From assembly GCF_021404405.1 (NCBI RefSeq), contig NZ_JABFTV010000003.1, positions 186,001 through 250,000 on the forward strand: 64,000 nt of DNA, given 5' to 3'. Position numbers and translations under genes: made by a program. Shown here piece after piece: positions 53,955-61,737 of this stretch (position 1 is its first letter; every line of letters begins with the position of its first letter). The DNA comes from Billgrantia aerodenitrificans. GTDB taxonomy: Bacteria > Pseudomonadota > Gammaproteobacteria > Pseudomonadales > Halomonadaceae. The notes under the pieces are model-generated. The model was given only the letters and a program-made list of their open reading frames with translations. It was not told where the DNA came from and did not search any database.

Positions 53955-55085
53955 TCAGTCCAGGGCTACGCCCCAGGCATCGTAGCCGTAGACCCAGTCG
54001 GCATTGCCTTCGCCCTTCAGCCAGTCGTTGGCACGGGAGCCGCGCTGCACCTTGGCGGTACGCTCCTTGCGGGCATTTTCGTAGCGGGTCAGGGCCACCG
54101 GTATCCGCTCGGGATCGGCGTCGGCCAAGCAGCGCGACAGCACCACGGCATCCTCGATGGCCATACAGGCCCCTTGGGCCATGAAAGGCACCATGGGGTG
54201 GGCGGCATCGCCGAGGATGGTCACTTGTCCCTGGGACCACTGCGTCATGGGCTCACGTACGTAGAGCGCCGACTTGGTGACGCTATCGCAGGCGGCCAGC
54301 AGCGCACGGACGTCGGGATGGAAGCCCTTGTAGACCTCGCGCAGCTCCTCGACATCGCCGGGCAGGGTCCAGGACTCCTCACGCCAACCTTCCTGGGGCG
54401 TGGTGGCGAAGATGAAAACCTCCTCGCCGCGGGTCAGGGGGAAGACCACCACCTGGCTGTCGGCAGTGGCACCCCACCATTTGGTGAAGGCATCGAGGTT
54501 CTCCACCTCGGGTACCGCCGAGCGCGGCACCACCGCCCGGTAGGAGACCAGGCCGGTGAACTCGGGGCGGTCCTCGCCGAACAGCGAGCGTCGCACTGCG
54601 GAATGAATGCCATCGGCACCGATCACCACGTCGACGCTCTCCTGGCTACCGTCCTCGAAATGAATGACAGGGCGCTTCCCCTCGGCTTCCACACGGGCCA
54701 CCTTGCTGCCCAGGCGAATTGCCGCTTCCGGCAGCTTCGCTTCCAGGGCCTTGAGCAGATCGCCGCGGTGAATGGTCAGTTGGGGCGCGCCATAGCGGGC
54801 CTCGGCGGCATCGCTCATGGGCAGCTTCGAGGTGACTTCACCGCTGTCCCAGGTCCGACTCAGGCGATGCGTGGGGCGCGCTGCCGTCTCGCGCAGGACG
54901 TCGCCCACGCCCAGCCGGTCAAGGGCCCGCACCGCGTTGGGCGTCAGATTGACGTCAGCCCCGATACGTAGAAATTGCCGGGCCTGCTCGAAGACGATCG
55001 CCTCATGGCCGGCCTCGCGCAACGCGATGGCGGCACACAGGCCACCGACGCCACCACCACAGATACCTATCGTTAGTTTTGTCAT
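53955..55085 (-). CDS. FAD-dependent monooxygenase (salicylate hydroxylase / NicC-like)
   Basis: The 376-residue flavoprotein has ICGGGVGGLCAAIALREAGH (FAD site), VVIGADGIHSAVRRSLFG and LGDAAHPMVPFMAQGACMAI, the single-domain aromatic hydroxylase set. The late segments (EGNADWVYGYDAWG and TKWWGATADSQVVV) resemble 6-hydroxynicotinate 3-monooxygenase (NicC) and salicylate hydroxylase, which hydroxylate with decarboxylation. First gene of the monooxygenase-TRAP-sulfatase operon, about 35 bp after the shared 26-bp element. Substrate unknown. Confidence 0.88.
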   Translation of the reverse strand: MTKLTIGICGGGVGGLCAAIALREAGHEAIVFEQARQFLRIGADVNLTPNAVRALDRLGVGDVLRETAARPTHRLSRTWDSGEVTSKLPMSDAAEARYGAPQLTIHRGDLLKALEAKLPEAAIRLGSKVARVEAEGKRPVIHFEDGSQESVDVVIGADGIHSAVRRSLFGEDRPEFTGLVSYRAVVPRSAVPEVENLDAFTKWWGATADSQVVVFPLTRGEEVFIFATTPQEGWREESWTLPGDVEELREVYKGFHPDVRALLAACDSVTKSALYVREPMTQWSQGQVTILGDAAHPMVPFMAQGACMAIEDAVVLSRCLADADPERIPVALTRYENARKERTAKVQRGSRANDWLKGEGNADWVYGYDAWGVALD

Positions 55086-55119
55086 ACCCCACCCGACTCT
55101 TGGCTCTTGCTGTTTTAAC

Positions 55120-55180
55120 ATATGAAACAGAGTTTATTATTTGATATCTAGACTCTAGGCCCACCTTTTCAGTTTGTCAA
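55120..55180 (-). promoter_or_regulatory. Promoter and shared 26-bp element, copy B (monooxygenase-TRAP-sulfatase operon)
   Basis: On the minus strand TTGACA (55180-55175), a 17-bp spacer and TAGAGT (55157-55152) precede the element ATATGAAAC-N4-TTTATTATTTGAT (55120-55145), with a 6-bp gap, exactly as in copy A. The monooxygenase ATG is at 55085. Confidence 0.82.
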
Positions 55181-55282
55181 ACCCAACGTGAGTCCAACGT
55201 TCACTCCTCCTTTCTGCGGCAAGAAGAGGCTTGGGCCATCCGTGAGCGACAAAGCCGGATGCCGTGGAGACGGCCGCAATCT

Positions 55283-55510
55283 TCAGTGACGAATCAACTT
55301 CTCGGCCAGGCGCAGCACCAGCGGTCGACCAATGGTGATGAGGGAGAAAGCGATGGGCCATGAAATCAGGAAGGCCTTGGCCCAGCGCACGAGAAAGCCG
55401 CTGTCGAAACCGGTATTGACCAAGGTTATGGCCAGCGTCATCAGGCCTGCCATGTAGGTGGTCATCAGTACCGAGACCACCAGGGAAGAGTAGCGGGATG
55501 GAAACAGCAT
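55283..55510 (-). CDS. DUF2798-family small membrane protein
   Basis: The 75-residue protein has two hydrophobic helices (SLVVSVLMTTYMAGLMTLAI and AKAFLISWPIAFSLITIG) with a short loop and a basic tail, the DUF2798 layout. It is the last gene on the Rieske transcript, 93 bp after the ferredoxin reductase. Its function is unknown; it may assist membrane association or transport. Start 55510 was chosen over an upstream extension that lacks hydrophobic character. Confidence 0.75.
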   Translation of the reverse strand: MLFPSRYSSLVVSVLMTTYMAGLMTLAITLVNTGFDSGFLVRWAKAFLISWPIAFSLITIGRPLVLRLAEKLIRH

Positions 55511-55603
55511 GAGCGGCTCCAAGCGGGCTGCAGACCCCGAGGTTACGCTAGTGAAGCCCCGCAGCTTGACCACGAAGGGGCGATGCCGGGCATCGCCCCT
55601 GCC

Positions 55604-56812
55604 TCAACGCAGCGTCATCAGGTTGAAGGCGGGATCGGCCAGCTGAGCCGGCTCCAACGCCCGCTGGGTAGCGATCCAGCGCTTGCCCAGCTTGATCGCC
55701 CGGGGCTGGTCGAAGGCCACCATCTGCACCAGCCGGCTCGCCTCGTCCAGATAACAGAACACCGGCCCCTGCTGCTCGTGGCGAACCACTGCCTGCAGCC
55801 CGGGGCGCGGAACGCCGAGGATCTGAATATTCACGCCGTGCTGATCGGACCACAGCCAGGCGGGCTCGTCGTAGTGAGCTTCCAGGCCCAGCATCGTCTC
55901 AGCGACCACCCGTGCCTGATTCTGGGCATAGGACCAAGACTGCAAACAGAGCCCCAGCTGAGGGTGCTGGGCCACATCACCGGCGGCGAAGATATAGGGG
56001 TCGGAGGTACGACCGCCGGCATCCACCACGATGCCCTGCTCGATGGCCAGACCGGCCTCCCGTGCCAGCTCCAGATTGAAGCTCACCCCGGTGCCCACCA
56101 CTACCAGATCGAACGGCTCGAAGGCGTTGCCGTCGGCCTCTATCGCCACCCGGCCATCGGTCTGCTCGAATAGCGCCAGCTGCTGGCAACCCAGCTGCAA
56201 GTCGACACCATGGCCGTGATGCAGCTCGGCCAGACCGGTCGAAACCTCGGCACCCACACTGCGCTCGCAGAGCCGCTGCTGACGCTCGAAGACCACCACC
56301 TCGAGACCCAGCTTGCGGGCGCTTGAGGCGACCTCCAGACCGATCCACCCACCACCGATCACTCCCAGGCGGCGACTCGTCTCGAGCCTGGCCTTGAGCC
56401 GCTGGGCGTCCTCCCAGGAGCGCAGCGTCATGACCCCGGGGATTTCGCCCCACTCGGGCACCGGCAGTCGTGGCCGGCTGCCGGTGGCGATCAGCAAGCG
56501 GTCATAGGGCAGACGCTGGTCGTCGCTGAGCAGCACTTCACGGGCCTGACGGTCGATGGCCGTGGCCCGCTTGGGGCGTTGCCACTCGATCGCCATGGCG
56601 GCCAGGCTCTCCTCGGAGAAGAGCCGCGGCAGCGGCTCACCTCCGGTGACCACCCCCTTGGACAGCGGCGGTCGTTCGTAGAAGTCGTGGGGTTCGTCGG
56701 CCACTACCGTCAGGCGTCCGCTATAGCCTTCGCTGCGCAGCGCCTTGCAGGCATAACCGCCGGCCTGACCACCGCCGATCACCACAATATGGGAGATCTC
56801 CTCGCTGGACAT
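55604..56812 (-). CDS. Ferredoxin reductase (FAD, NAD-dependent)
   Basis: The 402-residue flavoprotein has two dinucleotide motifs, IVVIGGGQAGGYACKALR (FAD) and RLGVIGGGWIGLEVASSA (NAD), and FYERPPLSKGVVTGG and YIFAAGDVAQHPQL, as in BphA4/ThcD-type reductases. It passes electrons from NADH to the Rieske ferredoxin encoded at 58969-59286 for the oxygenase at 57584-58615. It lies 11 bp after the SDR gene. Confidence 0.93.
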   Translation of the reverse strand: MSSEEISHIVVIGGGQAGGYACKALRSEGYSGRLTVVADEPHDFYERPPLSKGVVTGGEPLPRLFSEESLAAMAIEWQRPKRATAIDRQAREVLLSDDQRLPYDRLLIATGSRPRLPVPEWGEIPGVMTLRSWEDAQRLKARLETSRRLGVIGGGWIGLEVASSARKLGLEVVVFERQQRLCERSVGAEVSTGLAELHHGHGVDLQLGCQQLALFEQTDGRVAIEADGNAFEPFDLVVVGTGVSFNLELAREAGLAIEQGIVVDAGGRTSDPYIFAAGDVAQHPQLGLCLQSWSYAQNQARVVAETMLGLEAHYDEPAWLWSDQHGVNIQILGVPRPGLQAVVRHEQQGPVFCYLDEASRLVQMVAFDQPRAIKLGKRWIATQRALEPAQLADPAFNLMTLR

Positions 56813-56823
56813 GATGACTCCCC

Positions 56824-57582
56824 CTAGTTGAAGACAAAACCGCCGTTGACCGGGATCAGTTGACCGGTGACGAAGTTCGACCAGTCCGAGAGCAGGTAGA
56901 GCACGGTGCCATCGACATCCTCTGGCTGCTGCTCCTCCTTGAGGGCACGACCTGCCGCATAGTGGGCGTAACGCTCCTTGGGCACGTACTCGGTGGCCTC
57001 ACCGCGGGTCAGGCCCGGTGCGATGACGTTGACGCAAACGCCACGTTCGCCCAGCTCACGCGCCATGGCCCGGGTCATCGCGATCACGGCCCCTTTGCTG
57101 GCCACATAGGCCATCAGTCGAGGAGCGCCCCACAGAGCGGTGTCGGAGGCCACGTTGACCACCTTGCCGCGGCGTGAGCGCTCGAGAAGCGGCAAGGCCG
57201 CTCGAGTCATCTGCCACACGCCGCGCACGTTGACCGCCATTACCCGGTCCCACAGGGCGGGGTCGTACTCGTCCAGCGTCTTGCCCCCCACATTGGTGGC
57301 TATGGCAGCGTTGTTGACCAGACCATCGAGGGCACCTCCCTTGGCGACCCGAGCCATCCCCGCCTCGATGGAAGTGGCATCGCCCTGATCGATGACCAGT
57401 GCCTCCACCTCGGTACCGGTATCACGCAGCGCCGCAGCGGTCTGCTCCAGCTCTGCCTCGAGGATGTCGCTGATCACCAGGCGAGCCCCTTCGGCAGCCG
57501 CCGCCTCGGCGATGCTACGACCCAGACCGCGGGCAGCCCCGGTGATCATCAGCCGCTTGCCGGCCAGACCATGAGTGGCCAT
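56824..57582 (-). CDS. SDR-family oxidoreductase
   Basis: The 252-residue dehydrogenase has the canonical LMITGAARGLGRSIAEAA, NNAA motif (GLVNNAAIATN), Ser in VNVASDTALWG and the catalytic YVASKGAVIAM, with NVIAPGLTRGEA. It starts 1 bp after the Rieske oxygenase, where dihydrodiol dehydrogenases usually lie, so rearomatisation of a cis-dihydrodiol is a reasonable inference. Confidence 0.92.
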   Translation of the reverse strand: MATHGLAGKRLMITGAARGLGRSIAEAAAAEGARLVISDILEAELEQTAAALRDTGTEVEALVIDQGDATSIEAGMARVAKGGALDGLVNNAAIATNVGGKTLDEYDPALWDRVMAVNVRGVWQMTRAALPLLERSRRGKVVNVASDTALWGAPRLMAYVASKGAVIAMTRAMARELGERGVCVNVIAPGLTRGEATEYVPKERYAHYAAGRALKEEQQPEDVDGTVLYLLSDWSNFVTGQLIPVNGGFVFN

Positions 57583-57583
57583 T

Positions 57584-58615
57584 TCAGGCCGCCTCCTGGC
57601 GCTTGGCCAACTGCGTCTTGGCCATCTTCAACATCACCCGGCGCAGCCGCGAGAGACCGACATCGTGCTGGTAGAGGTTCTCGTGGTGGCGGGCATCGGG
57701 AGCCAGATTCTCGAGAATGATGCGATCCTGCTCGAGCACGTCCCAGTGCAGCCCCTCGAGCTTGGTGCGGTAGAAGAAGCGCCACACCTGGCGCTGCCAG
57801 CCGTCCACCTTGCGCACCCGCCAGAAGAAGACACGGCAGTTGTCCTGATCCTCAGGCACCACCATGCCGACGATCCAGAACGGACCACCGGGCCCGAAAC
57901 GCTTCTGATAGGGAATCGACAGGCGCAGCCAGAGTGCACCGCTGTTGCCGTACTCCACCCAATCGAAATTGACCCCGGCCTGGCCGGTCTTCTTGAAGAT
58001 GAAACCGGTCTGGGTGGGCTCCAACACCATCTCCGCTTGCCGGTCGCCTTCGGCCATGGAGTGGGAATCCGCATGCAGGTACGTGCCGTGCATGGGGTCC
58101 ATGACGTTGTCCACCGCATACTGGTAATTGCACTTCCAGGTGGCGGTGCACAGGAAGTGGCCATAGCTGGCCTCATCGGTAAGCTGCTCGGGCAGCTCGA
58201 GGGCCGGCGGTGCTTCGTCGGGAGTGGTGCCGAAGAAGACGAAGATGGCGCCCTGGGCCTCCTGCACCGGGTAATGGCGCACACAGGCGGTACCCACCAT
58301 GGGGCTGTTGCCGATCGCCGGTACGTCGCAAACCGTGCCCTCTCCATTTACCTCGACCCCGTGATACCAGCAGGCCAAGCGGTCGCCCAGATTCCAGCCC
58401 TTGGAGAGGCGGGCGCCGCGATGCGGGCAGCGGTCTTCGATGGCGTGCACCATACCGTCGTGATCACGCCACAGGGCCAGATTTTCGCCCAGCCGGGTGA
58501 TGCCCACGGGATTGCTGCCCACCTCCCAACTGGCCAGCACGGGATACCACAGGGAGCGCAGGCCGGTGTCCAGATAGTCCTGCACGCGAGCGTCTACGGA
58601 AGCTGCTGTCGTCAT
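57584..58615 (-). CDS. Rieske non-haem iron oxygenase (terminal oxygenase)
   Basis: The 343-residue protein has the Rieske site CPHRGARLSKGW to CWYHG (Cys63, His65, Cys82, His85) and the mononuclear iron motif DNVMDPMHGTYLHADSH (His176, His181), with a third carboxylate expected in the later EQDRIILENL. It resembles one-subunit (alpha-only) oxygenases. Start 58615 with a GAGAG site; a longer frame overlaps the small HTH-like gene. Its ferredoxin and reductase are in the same operon. The hydroxylated substrate is unknown. Confidence 0.92.
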   Translation of the reverse strand: MTTAASVDARVQDYLDTGLRSLWYPVLASWEVGSNPVGITRLGENLALWRDHDGMVHAIEDRCPHRGARLSKGWNLGDRLACWYHGVEVNGEGTVCDVPAIGNSPMVGTACVRHYPVQEAQGAIFVFFGTTPDEAPPALELPEQLTDEASYGHFLCTATWKCNYQYAVDNVMDPMHGTYLHADSHSMAEGDRQAEMVLEPTQTGFIFKKTGQAGVNFDWVEYGNSGALWLRLSIPYQKRFGPGGPFWIVGMVVPEDQDNCRVFFWRVRKVDGWQRQVWRFFYRTKLEGLHWDVLEQDRIILENLAPDARHHENLYQHDVGLSRLRRVMLKMAKTQLAKRQEAA

Positions 58616-58655
58616 CTCTCTCGACCTCATCGTTGTTCGTTCATGCGAGCAGGCC

Positions 58656-58964
58656 TTACTGGCCCAGAACCGCCATCTCCTGGAGGAAGCTCGCTTCGCT
58701 CCAGGGTTGTCCGTGACGGTCCTGACTATGGCGAGCGTTGAGCCCGGCGATAACATCGCTCAGCTGCTCGGCACCGGTCTCGAAGACCGCTTCCAGATCG
58801 GCCACCAGGGCCAGTTCGAAGGGCTCCGGGGCGCGCTGACGGTTCTGCCAGACCCGGTTGTCGAAGCCGCCGGGGCGCTCGATGCGCCCTTGCCCGGGCT
58901 CGGTAGCAGGGATGATGCGGGCCCAGGTCTTGAGTTCGGGGTTGTGTTCGAGAGTTGCGGACAT
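58656..58964 (-). CDS. Small recombinase-like helix-turn-helix-domain protein
   Basis: The 102-residue protein has WARIIPATEPGQGRIERPGG, then a helical C-terminal half (ELALVADLEAVFETGAEQLS and DVIAGLNARHSQDRHGQPWS). The end resembles the recombinase-like HTH fold with the phrase WSEASFLQEMAVLG. Similar small proteins occur beside Rieske oxygenases in other bacteria. It lies between ferredoxin (4-bp gap) and oxygenase and is part of their transcript. Its role is unknown; a DNA-binding or oxygenase-associated function is possible. Confidence 0.75.
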   Translation of the reverse strand: MSATLEHNPELKTWARIIPATEPGQGRIERPGGFDNRVWQNRQRAPEPFELALVADLEAVFETGAEQLSDVIAGLNARHSQDRHGQPWSEASFLQEMAVLGQ

Positions 58965-58968
58965 GGAT

Positions 58969-59286
58969 TCAAGCCTCCTCGACGACTTGCAGCTGAATGG
59001 TGTGGTCGATGATGCGTACCGGGTAGACGTGCAGGTCGCGGTCGGCGGGTTCGCGCAGGCATTTGCCGGTACGGATGTCGAAGACCGCCTCGTGAAGCGG
59101 GCACTCCACCTGGCCGTCTTCGACGAAGCCTTGAGACAGCAGAGCGTAGGCGTGGGGGCAGACGTCCTCGAGGGCGTAGTACTCGCCATCCAGCAGATAG
59201 ACGCCGATTTCCTTGTCGCCCAGCTTGGCGGAGAAGGGGAAGTCCTCCTGAACCTGATCGGTCGTGCAGACGGTGGTCCAACTCAT
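58969..59286 (-). CDS. Rieske-type ferredoxin
   Basis: The 105-residue electron carrier has the 2Fe-2S motif CPHAYALLSQG and CPLHEAVFD (Cys43, His45, Cys62, His65). It follows the NirD/BphA3 form. First gene of the Rieske operon. ATG 59286 with GAGG upstream, about 45 bp after the shared element and 75 bp after the promoter. Confidence 0.93.
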   Translation of the reverse strand: MSWTTVCTTDQVQEDFPFSAKLGDKEIGVYLLDGEYYALEDVCPHAYALLSQGFVEDGQVECPLHEAVFDIRTGKCLREPADRDLHVYPVRIIDHTIQLQVVEEA

Positions 59287-59330
59287 GGGATGGTCCTCAT
59301 TGTCGTAGGGTCTCTCGTGCATCAATTCAA

Positions 59331-59409
59331 ATATGAAACACGATTTATTATTTGATCCGTCGCAATGAGTATAGCCATACCGCCTGACCTGTCAATACTA
59401 TATAGTATT
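59331..59409 (-). promoter_or_regulatory. Promoter, shared 26-bp element copy C and palindrome (Rieske operon)
   Basis: On the minus strand TTGACA (59395-59390), a 16-bp spacer and TATACT (59373-59368) form a near-consensus promoter. The element ATATGAAAC-N4-TTTATTATTTGAT (59331-59356) begins 11 bp beyond the -10. A perfect 16-bp palindrome, AATACTATATAGTATT (59394-59409), overlaps the -35 and upstream zone, a possible site for a second regulator such as the adjacent GntR protein. Confidence 0.83.
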
Positions 59410-59460
59410 CGCCAGAGCAGCCAGAGTCTTCACCACCAATCGGGACCCGCTGCGCGCTCT

Positions 59461-60249
59461 TCAGGTATCCAGCGGTTTCAGCTGAGTGGTCAGGGTGAGC
59501 CGGTAATCGCTGGGGGGGATGTACATTACCTGCCACGCCAGTACCCGCCCCGTTTCGTCCTGGTAGCGAGTCTCCAGACGTAGCCCGGGGGGTGGGGCCT
59601 CGGCCAGCTCCGGTGCGATGGCGCGAGCCACCGACTTGGGCAGCCGGATATGGCTGATGCGGTTCTCAGCCGTGCTCGGTGAGTGCCCCTGAGCCATCAG
59701 CAGCGGCAGCACGCTCTCATGTTCCAGGGCCTCGGTGGGCAGGGTCGCAAGCTCGCCGGCCACATCGCCACGCAGATAGATCTCGGTGTAGCAGTCGAAG
59801 GCTCCGTCGATGCGGTCCTGACGCACCAGATGCAGATAGCCGCCCGCACAGTCGCCCAGCACCTCCACCCAGGCACCATGCCGTTGCAGCACCTCACGCC
59901 GAAGCAGGCGAATCAGCACCATCCTGACCGGAGCGCCCTCGGGCCGCAGGAAGGTGAAAGCGGGCGTGGTAATGCGGCGGCGCTGCTCGCCGCCGGCCAC
60001 GAAGGTGCCCAGCCGGCGCCGGCGATAGAGCTCACCGCTCTCCACCAGATCGCGCAACGCCTTCTGCACCGTGCCCAGGCTGACCGGCAAGGCCGCAGCC
60101 AGCTCCTGCTCGGTGGGCAGGCGGCTCCCCTCGGCAAGCTTGCCTTCCTCGATCAGCTCGACCAGGGCATCGCGCAGACAGAGGTACTTGGGGGTGCGGG
60201 AGGATTTCTCGAGGTGTCGGGCGACACGCTCAGCAAGCAGGGGCAGCAC
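59461..60249 (-). CDS. GntR/HutC-family transcriptional regulator
   Basis: The 262-residue protein has a GntR winged helix (LIEEGKLAEGSRLPTEQELA, then LPVSLGTVQKALRDLVESGE) and a C-terminal UTRA ligand domain (VEVLGDCAGGYLHLVRQDRI, LPKSVARAIAPEL). The start is taken as GTG 60249. It is directly upstream of the Rieske operon in the same direction and divergent from the LuxR gene, so it may act on the 16-bp palindrome or the hairpin gap. Confidence 0.88.
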   Translation of the reverse strand: MLPLLAERVARHLEKSSRTPKYLCLRDALVELIEEGKLAEGSRLPTEQELAAALPVSLGTVQKALRDLVESGELYRRRRLGTFVAGGEQRRRITTPAFTFLRPEGAPVRMVLIRLLRREVLQRHGAWVEVLGDCAGGYLHLVRQDRIDGAFDCYTEIYLRGDVAGELATLPTEALEHESVLPLLMAQGHSPSTAENRISHIRLPKSVARAIAPELAEAPPPGLRLETRYQDETGRVLAWQVMYIPPSDYRLTLTTQLKPLDT

Positions 60250-60363
60250 AGCAACACCTTCACCAGAAGACGGGAGGCCAGTCTACCCGGAATTCAGAAG
60301 GGTTTCGCAAGCAGTTCAGCCTTGGCACAGGGAGCATTACTCTCTACTTGGTAGCAACCTGGC

Positions 60364-60386
60364 GTGTCCCGCAAAAGCCGGGACAC
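60364..60386. repeat. Hairpin repeat, copy 2
   Basis: GTGTCCCGCAAAAGCCGGGACAC repeats the 22-nt sequence of 38532-38553 and extends the stem by one pair. It lies 24 bp before the LuxR ATG, with no gene ending next to it on either strand, so a terminator role does not explain it. Confidence 0.7.
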
Positions 60387-60409
60387 CACGCAACGAGAGG
60401 CAGCAACGA

Positions 60410-61186
60410 ATGCGCGAAACCAGCCGCGAGCAAGCCATCGATTGGCCGGGGCTGATGCCGGCCATGGCCGAGTGCGTGGCACAGCTGGGCGAGGCAGGCT
60501 TCGACGAGGCGCTACTGGCGTTGCTGCGTCAGGCGGTGGGTATCGAGCAGTGCATGGTGTTCGCCTTTGACGGTCGCGACGAGGTCGACTGTCTGCTGGC
60601 CGCCAACCAGCGCACGCCGCGGATGGCTGGTCGCTTGGCGGAGCTCTACACCGGCGGCCTGTTCCGCCAGGACCCCAACTACCAGCGCCTGCGCCAGTTG
60701 ATGACCAGCGAAAAAACCGACGCCGAAGTGACGCCGATGCAGGCCGACGCCATGCCAGAAGCCTATCGCAGCCACCTGTTCGCCTTTCCCGACCTGGTCG
60801 ACAAGGTCTCGCTGACCTTCCCCGGCGAGCGGAGCGTCTATTATCTCAACCTCTACCGTGGCAGCGAGGCCGGCCCCTTCGCACCCCACGACCTGGCGCG
60901 GCTGGACGCCCTGGCACCGCTGCTGGCCAGTCTGATGCGTCGCCACTACGCCCAGGCTCGTCCCATCTCACAACGCCCCAGCGCCGAGGAGACTGCCGTG
61001 CTAGCCCCGCTTTCCGAGCGCGAGCGCCAACTCTGCCTGTATCTGCTGCGCGGCCATACCCTCAAGACCGCCGCCGCCGAACTCGACATCGCCCTCTCTA
61101 CCGCCGAGACCTACCGCAAGCGTGCCTATGCCAAGCTCGGCGTGCCCTCCAAGGCACGGCTGGTGGCGCTGTGTCGGCGAAGCTGA
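60410..61186 (+). CDS. LuxR-family transcriptional regulator
   Basis: The 258-residue protein has a long N-terminal ligand or signal domain (about 1-190) and a LuxR HTH at its end (LSERERQLCLYLLRGHTLKT, then ALSTAETYRKRAYAKLGVPS). The N-terminal part does not show clear acyl-homoserine-lactone binding residues and may sense another signal. ATG 60410 was chosen; longer frames overlap the GntR promoter. No target is evident. Confidence 0.85.
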   Translation: MRETSREQAIDWPGLMPAMAECVAQLGEAGFDEALLALLRQAVGIEQCMVFAFDGRDEVDCLLAANQRTPRMAGRLAELYTGGLFRQDPNYQRLRQLMTSEKTDAEVTPMQADAMPEAYRSHLFAFPDLVDKVSLTFPGERSVYYLNLYRGSEAGPFAPHDLARLDALAPLLASLMRRHYAQARPISQRPSAEETAVLAPLSERERQLCLYLLRGHTLKTAAAELDIALSTAETYRKRAYAKLGVPSKARLVALCRRS

Positions 61187-61232
61187 ACGCAGCTCACCAC
61201 GGCATGCCGGGGTTGCCAATGTCTGACAGGAA

Positions 61233-61661
61233 TCAAGAAGCGCAGTCGGCCAGCCTCTCGAAGGCTGCCGCGTTGGGGCAGAAGGCGCGGCACTCGTCAG
61301 ACCCGGCGTCGCGGCGCATGGCACCCCAGCAGTAACCGGCCACCGGGCAGGCATTGCAGTTGCCGCGCAGGCTGGGATAGCTGACGTGGCGTTCGACGCT
61401 GGCCTGCTCGAGGCCGAAACGCTGCAGCATGGCCGGCATCAGGGTATCGGCCGGTACGAATGCGCGATAGCCGCCGCGGTCCAGATGGCGTGCCACTTCA
61501 CGCTCGAAGACGGGCTCCAGCGGGGTGTCGAGGTCCTGCAACATCTCGCTGTAGACGCCGGGAGATTCCGCCTCGATCTCACGGACCAGTCGCCTTGTGG
61601 AGGCGCGATAGCTGCCTTCGCAGAGGCGGTTCCACCAGGAGGTGTGCGGTGTCTTACTCAT
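61233..61661 (-). CDS. DUF6455-like cysteine-rich protein (second copy)
   Basis: The 142-residue protein ends with the Cys pattern CX2CX5CX12CX3C (GNCNACPVAGYCW to ECRAFCPNA) preceded by FVPADTLMPAMLQRFGLEQ, matching the protein at 36024-36470 in spacing and nearby residues. The N-terminal half is different. ATG 61661 with GGGAG upstream, and a 14-bp palindrome about 75 bp before the start. Metal or Fe-S binding is suspected, not shown. Confidence 0.75.
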   Translation of the reverse strand: MSKTPHTSWWNRLCEGSYRASTRRLVREIEAESPGVYSEMLQDLDTPLEPVFEREVARHLDRGGYRAFVPADTLMPAMLQRFGLEQASVERHVSYPSLRGNCNACPVAGYCWGAMRRDAGSDECRAFCPNAAAFERLADCAS

Positions 61662-61737
61662 GATGCTTCTCCCCAAGGGTACGTTTGCCTCAGTATCGGC
61701 CCCCGGCCTTCTGCCAGCATTGACCGGGATCAAAATA

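Noticed and set aside
55148..55158. CTAGA-C-TCTAG palindrome next to element copy B
   Set aside because: It largely coincides with the -10 box of the promoter and has no counterpart at copies A and C, so chance symmetry is likely.
60364..60386. Hairpin before the LuxR gene as an intrinsic terminator
   Set aside because: No gene ends beside it and there is no T tract; the GntR gene runs away from it.
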